Position numbers and translations under genes: made by a program
Assembly (NCBI RefSeq): GCF_018314255.1
Contig: NZ_CP073066.1
Location: 1,736,001 to 1,800,000, forward strand
From: Lentilactobacillus buchneri
GTDB lineage: Bacteria > Bacillota > Bacilli > Lactobacillales > Lactobacillaceae
Reading direction: 5' to 3'
Length of the DNA: 64,000 nucleotides
Shown: positions 18,564 through 26,907 of the stretch, piece by piece
Layout: each line of letters begins with the position of its first letter
How positions within the stretch are numbered: position 1 is the stretch's first letter
The notes under the pieces: generated by a model
What the model was told of the DNA's origin: nothing
The model's database searches: none
Seen by the model: the letters and a program-made list of their open reading frames with translations, nothing else

Positions 18564-19343
18564 TTAAAAATAAGCAGTCACAAACAAATACCCAGCCAAA
18601 CCAAATGCAGCTAATGAAATCAAAATCCGCAGCAAATGGATATTTGAGTGACGGACAATGATCGGTCCGGTGTAGCCGCCAATTAGCAAGCCAAATCCAA
18701 GCGGGATCACCAATAGCCAGTCAATTTTTGACTTGAAAATAAAAATAACGGTTGCAATCAAGTTGCCACCAAAGGCAATCACATTCTTCATGGCGTTGAC
18801 CACGGTAAAACGATCATCAGTGATGATTGATAAAATTGCGAGGAAGATAACGCCGCCCGCAGCACCAAAGTACCCAGTGTAAGCTCCGACTAGGACAATT
18901 CCGGTCAGGCTGATCAGTGACACCCAGAAGCGCTTGGTTGGCGTTTGGTGTGCCTGCTTCAATTTGGCAGTGGAAACGTCCTTTTTTCGACCGGACATGA
19001 ATAACAGAATGCCGGCGAAGAGGATGAAGAAAGGAACCACTTTTTCAAACGACGAAGCCGGTGCAATCAGCAACAGCACACTACCACCGATGCTTCCGAT
19101 AAGTGAAAGTATGACGTACAGGGTCAATTTTTTCCAATGCCCTCGGAGTTCCTTTAGCGAAGAAGCCGTCGCACCGATTCCTGAGAAGATCAGGGCAGTG
19201 GTATTGGTAACATTGGCAATAACTGGCGGAAGCCCCACCGCTAACAAGGCTGGATAGGAGACAAGTGAAGCCAGCCCGGCGACTGAGGCGAGCAATCCCG
19301 CTGCGAAGCCGGCAATGATTAGGAAAATAAATGTAAGCACCAT
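18564..19343 (-). CDS. TSUP (TauE/SafE) family membrane exporter
   Basis: This 259-residue protein has about eight membrane helices and the two-repeat TSUP layout: GFAAGLLASVAGLASLVSYPALL in the first half and GAYTGYFGAAGGVIFLAIL in the second. Family members move sulfite, sulfonates or other small anions; the substrate here is not known. It is a single gene, convergent with arcD and divergent from the HAD phosphatase gene. Confidence 0.85.
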   Translation of the reverse strand: MVLTFIFLIIAGFAAGLLASVAGLASLVSYPALLAVGLPPVIANVTNTTALIFSGIGATASSLKELRGHWKKLTLYVILSLIGSIGGSVLLLIAPASSFEKVVPFFILFAGILLFMSGRKKDVSTAKLKQAHQTPTKRFWVSLISLTGIVLVGAYTGYFGAAGGVIFLAILSIITDDRFTVVNAMKNVIAFGGNLIATVIFIFKSKIDWLLVIPLGFGLLIGGYTGPIIVRHSNIHLLRILISLAAFGLAGYLFVTAYF

Positions 19344-19492
19344 GAGTTGGGCTGACCTCTTTTCAATTTTTTGATACTTCTAATATACTACATTTTACAA
19401 AGTAGTCGAATTCATCTTGTGAGGGGCTTGATTTCTGATGCCCAACCCTTGATAATATTTAACTATCAACACAAGATGAAAGCAGGTTACCC

Positions 19493-20149
19493 ATGACACA
19501 ATTATTTTTTGACTTTGACGGGACGATCGCCGACTCGGAAGCCGGCATTCTCAAATCGCTGAAGTACGCAGTCGACAAAATGAAATTGCCGGAACTGACA
19601 CATGATCAATACTTGAAATTTATTGGCCCGGCACTCAAGACCAGCCTCCAAAAATTTTATCCCCAGCTATCTGAAGCGGATCAGATGCAGGCGTTAAAAT
19701 ACTATGCCGATTATTACCGTAGCGAGGGGATGTTCCAACTCGATCTGTATCCCGGCATTGTCCAGGAGTTGCAGGCCTTGAACGAACAGGGCTACGACGT
19801 CAATATCGCCTCTGCCAAGCCGGAAGATTTGATTCATGAATTGACGGATCAACTAGATTTGACGCAATACTTTACCGGTCGATTTGGTGCGGGGACTGAC
19901 GAGAAAACCCGGATGACCAAGACAGCGGTTCTCAAATATGCCTTGGAACAAACTCATGCCAACGCCAACGACAGCATCATGATCGGCGACCGTGACACCG
20001 ATATGCTTGGCGGCTATCACAATCAGGTTAAGACGCTGGGAGTTACTTATGGATTTGGCGACGTTGCCGAACTGTTGGGCGCCCATGCGAATACGTTGGT
20101 GGATAAGCCCGAGCAGATTCAGGGCGGGGTAGAGAAATTAATCAGCTAA
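19493..20149 (+). CDS. HAD-superfamily phosphatase (phosphoglycolate-phosphatase-like)
   Basis: This 218-residue protein has HAD motif I as FDFDGTIADSE (residues 5-15), motif II near INIASAKPE, and motif IV as MIGDRDTDMLGG (about 163-174), with a helical cap between motifs I and II. It should be a cytoplasmic small-molecule phosphatase of the Gph/PpaX type; substrate unknown. It is followed, nine bases after the stop, by a structured intergenic element and then by an ISL3 copy. Confidence 0.87.
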   Translation: MTQLFFDFDGTIADSEAGILKSLKYAVDKMKLPELTHDQYLKFIGPALKTSLQKFYPQLSEADQMQALKYYADYYRSEGMFQLDLYPGIVQELQALNEQGYDVNIASAKPEDLIHELTDQLDLTQYFTGRFGAGTDEKTRMTKTAVLKYALEQTHANANDSIMIGDRDTDMLGGYHNQVKTLGVTYGFGDVAELLGAHANTLVDKPEQIQGGVEKLIS

Positions 20150-20157
20150 AGACGCCA

Positions 20158-20280
20158 AGAGCGTGGGCCAATAAGCGGTTAGCTTTCAGAGTATAAGGGG
20201 ATTACCCGAATATCCAGAACTTGGATATTTGGGTAATTCCCTTATACGGCCGGAAGCTGCTTATTGGCCCACAGTTCTGC
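20158..20280 (+). repeat. Structured intergenic element, copy D (behind the HAD gene)
   Basis: AGAGCG leads into GTGGGCCAATAAGC (20163-20176), which pairs perfectly with GCTTATTGGCCCAC (20259-20272). GGTT (20177-20180) bulges on the 5' strand, then AGCTT pairs with AAGCT (20254-20258). The top hairpin joins GTATAAGGGGATTACC with GGTAATTCCCTTATAC and closes around 20217-20221. Layout and orientation match copy A. Confidence 0.85.
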
Positions 20281-20322
20281 TAGATAATATTTAGGCGCAA
20301 AACGAGGCTGGAACAAAATTTT

Positions 20323-21771
20323 GGCTCTACAATATCTGTTGTTGGTAATAGATTTTTATCTATTACTGATGACAGATTTTTTGTTTTTCATTAGAATAAA
20401 AAAAGCGGACATTTCCTGTCCGTTCATCAAAACCAACAACCACGAAGATTTTAGAGAAAGAAGGAAATGCCCTATGTCAAATGATACTACGAAAATGTTG
20501 TTAGGAATAGATGATGAACACTTAAAAATTGAGAATGGCAAAATAGGTGATGATGGGGTAATCAGATTAAATGGATCACTGAACTATTCTCCCAAGGCCT
20601 GCCGCAATTGTGGGGTTATTAATGATCACCAGATCATTGGCTATGGTTGGCGGAAGACCACCATTAGATTCGCTAAAACATTGGGCAGCACGGTTATCCT
20701 ATGCCTCAATCGGCGAAACTTTCACTGTAAGGCTTGTCATACCAACTTCCTGGCGCAGACGAGTGCAGTGCCGAAGCACTGCACGATTTCAAATACAACC
20801 CGGAAACAATGTTTAGAGAAGTTAACGGAACCAGTGAGCCTCAAACACATTGCCAATGAATTGTCCACTTCGGATTCATTCGTTGGTCGGCAGCTCTTGC
20901 GCGCTGAACACGACTTTCAAACCAACTGGCACTACTTACCCAAAGTTCTCCTCATGGACGAAGTTAAAAGTACTAAGAGCGCCGACGCGATGAGCTTTGA
21001 ATTTATGGACGCGGAAACCCACGAATTGATTGACCTGTTGCCCTTTAGAACATCTATCAGCTTCAAAAGTACTTCCAACATTATGACCAAGCCGCGCGAG
21101 AAATGTGAAAATTATCGTTACGATATGAACTATACTATCCCAAATTGGTTGGGCAGATCTTCCGAACGCCATCGTTGTCATCGATCCCTTCCACCTGGTT
21201 AACGCTTTAAACCGGCTTTTAATAAGACGCGAGTGCGTCTCATGAAAACCCTGGCCACTTCTCACGCCAGTATCACGCCTTGAAACGCTATTGGAAACTA
21301 TTATTAACGCCGGCCAATCACCTTAACTACGAGGCTTTCCGTAAGTGGACAAACTTCCTTATCCGGCAACTGCACGGATGTGGTTGATGCTTTACTGGAC
21401 ATTGATCCGAGCTCAAGCAAACTTACGACGTGATGAATCGGTTACGTGAAACCATCAAAAACCGCGACTGGCCAACTATAATCAAGCCTTTCACACTGCA
21501 GGGGTGCTCGGAAGAGATGTTGGCAGCCTCCAAACCTTGGCGGCTCATCATGATGAAATTGGCAACACTTTCACCCACCACACCAACGGGCCATTAGAAG
21601 GTTCAAACAACAAGATTAAAGTCATTAAGCGCACTGGATTTGGTTACCGAAACTTCTTCAGATTCCGGCTAAGAGTGCTGTTCGCTTTTCGAGTTCATAC
21701 AAAAAGAGCCCTAATCACCAAGTGATTAGAACTCCAATATTTTGTTCACCAACAACAGTTGACGAAGAACC
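20323..21771 (+). mobile_element. ISL3-family insertion sequence, copy 1 (1449 bp)
   Basis: It is bounded by imperfect terminal inverted repeats of about 23 bp, left GGCTCTACAATATCTGTTG and right (minus strand) GGTTCTTCGTCAACTGTTG, each followed by TTGG. The 8-bp direct repeats AAAATTTT (20315-20322 and 21772-21779) are the target duplication. A line-by-line comparison with the copy at 50098-51566 shows no substitution; this copy only lacks 20 bases, all between about 20980 and 21590. Confidence 0.92.
20474..21725 (+). pseudogene. ISL3-family transposase, frameshifted copy
   Basis: The frame starts at ATG 20474 (MSNDTTKMLLGIDD) and is intact to about residue 170. It then carries an in-frame 3-bp loss near 20983 and a series of mostly 1-bp losses, ending with a 3-bp loss near 21580, so the reading frame breaks repeatedly. 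The last segment (RVHTKRALITK) is in frame with the stop at 21723-21725. Relative to the intact copy, only deletions occur, mostly of a C or G in a short run. This may be a sequencing or assembly fault, in which case the gene would be functional. Confidence 0.88.
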
Positions 21772-21866
21772 AAAATTTTTAGTTTTGTCCCAGCCTCTTG
21801 TTAGTGACTAAAATTTCTATTAAAAAAGCGTGCTCCCAGATAACGACTATGATCGTTTGGTTCACT

Positions 21867-22208
21867 TTAAGGCTTGATATAGGCAAAACCCTGTTCCTGC
21901 AGTGAAACCAAATCAGCGACACCGGCAGCGACGATTTCAACGTTTGCCGGTAACTGATTTTCCTTAATCGAATGGCTATTCATCGAATTATTGCAGGCGT
22001 GGAATCTAACCCCTTCTCGGCTGAATTGCTCAACGGCATTTCGCAGATGCTCGTCCAAATAGCCTTTGATGGCATCGCCGTTGACTAAGACGACAATGTG
22101 GTATTCTTCCTTATTCACCCGTCCATAATCCAGCAGGTTACTAATATTGCTCAGTGTGTGATCCCACTTATCCAATTCATCAATGTGAAAGACAACTTTA
22201 TGCATCAT
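21867..22208 (-). CDS. DsrE/DsrF-family small protein
   Basis: This 113-residue protein matches the DsrE-like fold: KVVFHIDELDKWDHTLSNISNLL at the start, VVLVNGDAIKGYL in the middle, VRFHACNNSM with one cysteine at the usual position, and VEIVAAGVADLVSLQEQGFAYIKP at the end. Some family members carry sulfur on that cysteine; others have no known activity. Its start codon overlaps the stop of the DUF2252 gene as TAATG, so the two are probably translated together. Confidence 0.8.
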   Translation of the reverse strand: MMHKVVFHIDELDKWDHTLSNISNLLDYGRVNKEEYHIVVLVNGDAIKGYLDEHLRNAVEQFSREGVRFHACNNSMNSHSIKENQLPANVEIVAAGVADLVSLQEQGFAYIKP

Positions 22209-23626
22209 TATTCCCTCGTTTCATCCGCGTCCAACGAATCCAAAAATTCCTGGTAATCCTCGTGGACCTGTTTTGAATATTCATTTGCCCAGTTAATTAA
22301 AGCGGAGACTAGTTTTTTCTTGGTGCCGACATATCCGTGAACAATCGCGGCGGTCGGACTTTGGGCGTGGCCCCGTGCCAGCAGGAGCCCACAGATTTTA
22401 GCGTAGGTGGCAAAATCATCGGCGTCTAATTTGTCCAAGTTAATCGATTCTTTCATGTCCCAGAACTGACGGACATAGAAGCTGCGGCCGGTATCATCGT
22501 TGTGATAGAAGCCCAGCAGTGGATCAGACGCCCGCTGTAAAATTTGCTGGCAGGTGACGATTCGCTCACCATTATCCGGCTTGCTCTGGCTAAATGGGGT
22601 CGTCACATCAAAACCTCTAAAACGCCGAGTCTGCAAGGCCTCCTTGATTTGGAGAACCAGGTGGCTGCCGTCAATCGCGGTTAACAAGACCAGGTAGCAC
22701 CGGGTGCCAAAACTACCAACACCGACGCTATGGCGGACAATATCACTGATATGAAATTGTGAAAGGAGGACGGTGACGTCCGGGCTGACCGAGCGGGTGT
22801 AACTCCGCAAGTGCTCGCGAATTTCGTTGAAGCGGCGATCACTGACATGGACGGTTCGTGGAGCGTTTTCTTTAAAGACAAGATGTCCCCGGGAATCCAA
22901 TGTCGTGAATTTTTTGACCACTTTATCAGAGTTCCGTTGTTCGGCACTATCTCGAATTTTGCGCCAAACTTTTGGTAGTTTGTGATCGGAGTCCTCCGAC
23001 TGCAGGAAGGATTCAACTTCTGTGGAGAAGTAGTAGCGTTCCATTGCCGAGTGGTCATCAAAACATTGGCTGAGAATCTGCTGGTAGGTTTCAACCGCTC
23101 CCTGCATAATCTCGTTAATTTGGTCGCTGGCTAGTCCCAGCTGCTCTCCTTGGAGGACAATGCTGACAAGCAGGCGCCGGAGGTCCCAGTCCCATGAGCC
23201 AATGGTGGATTCATCGAAGTCGTTGAGGTCGAACAGAAGTTTTCGCTCAGGAGACGCATAAAAACCAAAGTTCCCCAAATGAGCGTCACCGGAAATGACC
23301 ACCGGAATATTGGTGGAGGTCTGTTTCGACAGGTCGAAAGCCATCAATTCATCCGTGCCGCGGAAAAATGCGAAGGCCGAGGCTGCCAGACGCTTGTGGC
23401 GCAGCGGCATTAAATCTCCGATCATCTTTTCTTCAACGTGAGAAATTCCTTCAACCACGTTACGCTTAACCGGGACAAATTTTCCCAGCTGGTCAAATGA
23501 GATCCGGTCACGAATCTTTTTTCCGTCATCAATCAGTTCGTGAATCGATTTATTAATATTAATTTTACTTAAGTCGTAGTGCAAGCCCGTGGTTGTTCGG
23601 GTAAAAGTCTTGCTGGTGTCTGCCAT
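22208..23626 (-). CDS. DUF2252-family protein
   Basis: This 472-residue cytoplasmic protein has the family signatures: VPVKRNVVEGISHVEEKMIGDLMPLRHKRLAASAFAFFRG region at about residues 50-90 (only the motif AFFRG is decisive), VISGDAHLGNFGFY (about 109-122) and LFDLNDFDESTIGSWDWDLRRL (about 129-150). GDAHLxNFG and DxNDFD recall the active-site loops of aminoglycoside-phosphotransferase-like kinases. Function is unknown. It forms a two-gene unit with the DsrE-like gene downstream. Confidence 0.8.
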   Translation of the reverse strand: MADTSKTFTRTTTGLHYDLSKININKSIHELIDDGKKIRDRISFDQLGKFVPVKRNVVEGISHVEEKMIGDLMPLRHKRLAASAFAFFRGTDELMAFDLSKQTSTNIPVVISGDAHLGNFGFYASPERKLLFDLNDFDESTIGSWDWDLRRLLVSIVLQGEQLGLASDQINEIMQGAVETYQQILSQCFDDHSAMERYYFSTEVESFLQSEDSDHKLPKVWRKIRDSAEQRNSDKVVKKFTTLDSRGHLVFKENAPRTVHVSDRRFNEIREHLRSYTRSVSPDVTVLLSQFHISDIVRHSVGVGSFGTRCYLVLLTAIDGSHLVLQIKEALQTRRFRGFDVTTPFSQSKPDNGERIVTCQQILQRASDPLLGFYHNDDTGRSFYVRQFWDMKESINLDKLDADDFATYAKICGLLLARGHAQSPTAAIVHGYVGTKKKLVSALINWANEYSKQVHEDYQEFLDSLDADETRE

Positions 23627-23771
23627 TTAAGTCGGCTCCTTTATTTTGACAATCTATAATATCATTGTGGCAATTCCCGGTCCGTGAGTCAAGCGAAGCC
23701 AACTCATCCGCCGGCTTGATATGTTACAATAATGGAAATAGACGATTTGTAGGTAATGGAGAATTACATTT

Positions 23772-24347
23772 ATGAAAAAATTGTATTGGGAAAGCATCGA
23801 AGTGAATAATCAAAAATTCTTCTTCACAGTCACTGAAAAAGGGTTGAACTTTGTTTCCAGCCCCGGTAAGTACTTGTCTGAACTTTTTGATTTTTACCCC
23901 GATCGTTATGATGACCAATTTATGTACGACGATTCGGTGACCGCTGATTATTTATCTGAATTTACCGATTACTTTGATCAAAAGCGTCAAGACTTTGATT
24001 TGCCGCTGGATTTGGAGAATATCGGCACCGATTTGCAGCACCAGGTCTGGGCAGAAATTCAAAAGATCCCATATGGGCAGACAGTCACATACAAGCAGTT
24101 GGCTGAAAATATTGGTAAACCCAAGGCAATCCGGCCGGTGGCTCACGCCGTGGCTATGAATCCGGATTTGATCGTGATTCCGTGTCATCGGGTGGTACGC
24201 AGCAGCGGCGACATCGGCGAGTACCGTGGCGGTAAAGAAACTAAAAAAGCCCTTCTCGAGTTGGAGAAGAAGCCGATTGAAAAGCATGCTTTGATTAGCA
24301 AGTTACCGTTGCCTAAGCTTAGTCAACTAGGTAAATCTGATCTTTAA
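23772..24347 (+). CDS. ogt: Methylated-DNA-[protein]-cysteine S-methyltransferase
   Basis: This 191-residue protein repairs O6-alkylguanine by moving the alkyl group to its own cysteine. The C-terminal domain carries IPYGQTVTYKQLAENIGKP (about residues 98-116) and the active-site motif VIPCHRVV (about 136-143), followed by GEYRGGKETKKALLELE. The N-terminal domain is the usual less conserved one. A GGAG-containing site precedes the ATG. Its last 29 bp overlap the end of the convergent methyltransferase-like gene. Confidence 0.93.
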   Translation: MKKLYWESIEVNNQKFFFTVTEKGLNFVSSPGKYLSELFDFYPDRYDDQFMYDDSVTADYLSEFTDYFDQKRQDFDLPLDLENIGTDLQHQVWAEIQKIPYGQTVTYKQLAENIGKPKAIRPVAHAVAMNPDLIVIPCHRVVRSSGDIGEYRGGKETKKALLELEKKPIEKHALISKLPLPKLSQLGKSDL

Positions 24348-25170
24348 TTAAATCAAATGGTTGGTGATGTCGGTTCAGCTGTTTGGCAGTCTCGGGCTTG
24401 ATGAAATGGGCTTGTTGCCAGAAAGCTTTGGAGTCGGTAGCACCATTTTTTTCGCCGACAACGATTAATTCCAAATCGTTGTCGGCTTTTCTAATGGCAT
24501 TGAGGACGTCGACATCAATCGTTTGTTTGTCCGGTGACCAGCTCATGATAACGTATTTCACCTGGCTCTGATATTTGGCGATTGCAGCCAGCGCATCCAG
24601 TTTTTCAACGGGAATCAGCTGATGCTTACCCGTTTGATTTTCGTCAACCCATTCAAGACTGTCGGTTGGGAAGACTTTTACGCCAAGATCATTCAGTCCT
24701 TTGGAAATATATCCGTTGCCGGCCATCACTTCCAGCACCGGTGAGTCACCAATGGAGTCGGCGAGATCCTTGATAAACGGGGCAGAGATATAGGCCCACA
24801 TCCCGTATTGACTCTCTAAGTAATCCCGGAATGAACGCAATTGTTTATCAAGTTTGGGCAGCGCATCCGACAGCTCGTTCCAAAGCTGGTCGCCTTTGGG
24901 ATCACCGGGTTTGAATCGACCGTTGATATCTTTGAAAATTTGATCTTGGATATCATCGGGGAGAATTAATTCCGGCAAGTCTTGCGGTAGGAGTCCTTGT
25001 TTGATTAAATGGTCACTTTCAATGACATTATTGATGAGAAATTTAACCTGTGGATAGGCAGCAAATTGATCGCGGTATTTTAGCATCTGGGCGATATAGT
25101 TGGATTCAGCCGGTTGGGTAGTGGGGTGCTTTTTCTTGAGCAACTTTTTCTTTTGTTTATTGGTTAGCAT
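24319..25170 (-). CDS. SAM-dependent methyltransferase-like protein
   Basis: This 283-residue protein begins with a lysine-rich tail (LTNKQKKKLLKKKHP). A helical region follows, then a Rossmann-like half with PVLEVMAGNGYISKGLNDLG (about residues 142-161), which looks like methyltransferase motif I, and VKYVIMSWSPD as a possible motif IV. No specific family is recognised, so substrate is open. The start is supported by GGAG. The 3' end overlaps ogt on the other strand. Downstream of the XRE regulator and its structured repeat, it is probably a separate unit. Confidence 0.6.
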   Translation of the reverse strand: MLTNKQKKKLLKKKHPTTQPAESNYIAQMLKYRDQFAAYPQVKFLINNVIESDHLIKQGLLPQDLPELILPDDIQDQIFKDINGRFKPGDPKGDQLWNELSDALPKLDKQLRSFRDYLESQYGMWAYISAPFIKDLADSIGDSPVLEVMAGNGYISKGLNDLGVKVFPTDSLEWVDENQTGKHQLIPVEKLDALAAIAKYQSQVKYVIMSWSPDKQTIDVDVLNAIRKADNDLELIVVGEKNGATDSKAFWQQAHFIKPETAKQLNRHHQPFDLIKDQIYLVD

Positions 25171-25235
25171 ACTGGACTCCTTTTGAGATAAGCGTTTGAG
25201 TTTCTTTTTTGGTTAGCACTGAATGTGACGGTACG

Positions 25236-25353
25236 TAAATACGCTCACCAAGCCAACTTCGACCGCATTATCCAATAACGAGGCTCGATGCGCGAAAACG
25301 CATCAAACCTCGTTATTGAATAAATGCTCAGAAGTTAAACAGCTTGCTTGAGA
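25236..25353 (-). repeat. Structured intergenic element, copy E (behind the XRE gene)
   Basis: On the minus strand, just after the XRE stop: CAAGCT pairs with GGCTTG, GTTT bulges on the 5' strand, AACTTC pairs with GAAGTT, and a long top hairpin contains AATAACGAGG/CCTCGTTATT and GATGCG/CGCATC. The end TGAGCGTATTTAC matches the GGAGCGTGTTTAC end of copy A. Orientation again follows the upstream gene. GAGCG is missing on the 5' side. Confidence 0.75.
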
Positions 25354-25355
25354 CA

Positions 25356-25763
25356 TTAAAGATCTAATTCTCCTTGTTCCGTCCGCGGTCCTTGATCGTG
25401 CGGGGCATTGCTTCTTCCGTGGACGTAACCTGAGATTAACTGATAGATTTCATATCGGTCCTTGGAACTCAAATCTTGACCATTAAATTGCAAGGTTTTA
25501 TCTGAAATAAATAGTCGCGCCAAGTCATAGGTATTATTTTCAGATAACCCTGTCAAATAATCCATGGTGACGTCGAAGAACTTGGCGAGGCGCTGGATTT
25601 CGATGTAGTTGGGCGTTCTGATGCCACGTTCCCAGTTACCGATTTGAGAGCCGGTACTTTCATGCTCCTTATCAGTCGGGGAATCTTTGTTGATCGCGCG
25701 GGCTAGTTCTTCCAAAGTTAATTGTTGGCCTTTTCTTAATGCTCGTAATCTTTCTGGAAACAT
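25356..25763 (-). CDS. XRE-family helix-turn-helix regulator
   Basis: This 135-residue protein has an N-terminal HTH (LRALRKGQQLTLEELARAIN, then the recognition region TGSQIGNWERGIRTPNYIEIQRLAKFF in residues about 36-62). The remaining 70 residues match no known sensor domain. DYLTGLSEN after the HTH is common in phage-repressor-like XRE proteins. Target is unknown. It is divergent from the alpha/beta-hydrolase gene, with 123 bp between them. Confidence 0.88.
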   Translation of the reverse strand: MFPERLRALRKGQQLTLEELARAINKDSPTDKEHESTGSQIGNWERGIRTPNYIEIQRLAKFFDVTMDYLTGLSENNTYDLARLFISDKTLQFNGQDLSSKDRYEIYQLISGYVHGRSNAPHDQGPRTEQGELDL

Positions 25764-25886
25764 GTGATCACCGTCCTGTTCGTTACTTATATTATACGAC
25801 TTTTTTGCTAATCACCAAATTTCGGCGTTAAAATTCAGAATGTGGTATATTTATCACGAGAAAAATTGAATTGGTGGGATGGATGA

Positions 25887-26831
25887 ATGAAACGAAAAAC
25901 AAAAGTTTTTATTGGATTGGCTTCTGCAGTTGTGATCATCTGTGGTGGTCTATTTGGTGCCGGGATGTATTTTTACAATGTTGCCGTGGTACCGGCTCCC
26001 AAATCATTTTTAAGCAAGACTGAGCCAATCAAGCCCGGCAACTCGCGCTATCCGGCCTACAAATGGTATCAGGGTGCTGACAAGCAGCATTGGTTTGAAA
26101 TGTCTGCTACTCGGCACCTTAAATTAGATGCCAATTACATATCAGCTGACAAGGCCACCAAGAAGACCATCATTATTGCTCATGGCTTCATGTCCAACAA
26201 GAACCGCATGTTCGACTATGCCTACCTGTTCCACAACCTGGGCTACAACGTCTTATTACCGGACGCCCGCGGTCACGGCGACAGTCAAGGAAACTATATC
26301 GGCTATGGCTGGCCGGATCGCTTGGACTACGTTAAATGGGTCAAAAAGGTCATCCACCACACCGGTCAAAAGTCTGAAATTGCGATTTTTGGAACCAGCA
26401 TGGGTGGTGCGACGACGATGATGGTCAGTGGAGTCAAAGGCCTGCCCACTCAAGTTAAAGCGTTTATTGAAGACTGTGGCTACACGGATGTCTATTCCGA
26501 GATTGCCTACCAGGCCAAGGAAATGTATCATCTACCCAAATTCCCGTTGGTCGACATTGTGAGCGGGATTAATCACATGAAAAATGGTTATTCGTTCAAA
26601 AAAGCCAGCGCTTTGAATCAAGTTGCGAAGAACAAACGGCTGATGTTGTTTATTCATGGTGCCAAAGACCAATTTGTCCCGACCAAAATGGTTTACCCAC
26701 TGTATCGGGCTGACAAGGGGCCAAAGCAGCTGCTGATCGTTCCGGGAGCCGCTCATTCACGTTCATTTAGTACCCACCCGAAACTCTATACGGATACCGT
26801 CAAAAAGTTTTTGAATCGCTATTTGAACTAA
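25887..26831 (+). CDS. Membrane-anchored alpha/beta hydrolase
   Basis: This 314-residue protein has one N-terminal membrane helix (about residues 7-31), so the hydrolase domain should face outward. IIIAHGFMSNKNRM (about 95-108) forms the oxyanion region, FGTSMGGATT (about 170-179) holds the nucleophile serine, HGAKDQFVP the acid and AAHSRSF the histidine. It resembles YqkD/FrsA-like hydrolases; substrate unknown. It lies just upstream of rny but 76 bp away. Confidence 0.88.
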   Translation: MKRKTKVFIGLASAVVIICGGLFGAGMYFYNVAVVPAPKSFLSKTEPIKPGNSRYPAYKWYQGADKQHWFEMSATRHLKLDANYISADKATKKTIIIAHGFMSNKNRMFDYAYLFHNLGYNVLLPDARGHGDSQGNYIGYGWPDRLDYVKWVKKVIHHTGQKSEIAIFGTSMGGATTMMVSGVKGLPTQVKAFIEDCGYTDVYSEIAYQAKEMYHLPKFPLVDIVSGINHMKNGYSFKKASALNQVAKNKRLMLFIHGAKDQFVPTKMVYPLYRADKGPKQLLIVPGAAHSRSFSTHPKLYTDTVKKFLNRYLN

Positions 26832-26907
26832 CTATAAACTTTGGCGACTTCAATCAGTGAGTATGTTAAACTACTATTAGGACTGTTTTTAGAAAGGAGG
26901 TCCGCAC

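Larger units (their letters stand above)
20304..21797. terminator. Terminator hairpin split by ISL3 copy 1
   Basis: GAGGCTGGAACAAAATTTT (20304-20322) lies left of the element and TAGTTTTGTCCCAGCCTC (21780-21797) right of it. Joined at one copy of the 8-bp duplication they form a hairpin with GAGGCTGG/CCAGCCTC arms, between the convergent HAD and DsrE genes. Confidence 0.8.

Noticed and set aside
20474-21725. Natural decay of an old ISL3 copy
   Set aside because: There are no substitutions relative to the intact copy, only clustered deletions, so age-related decay is unlikely.
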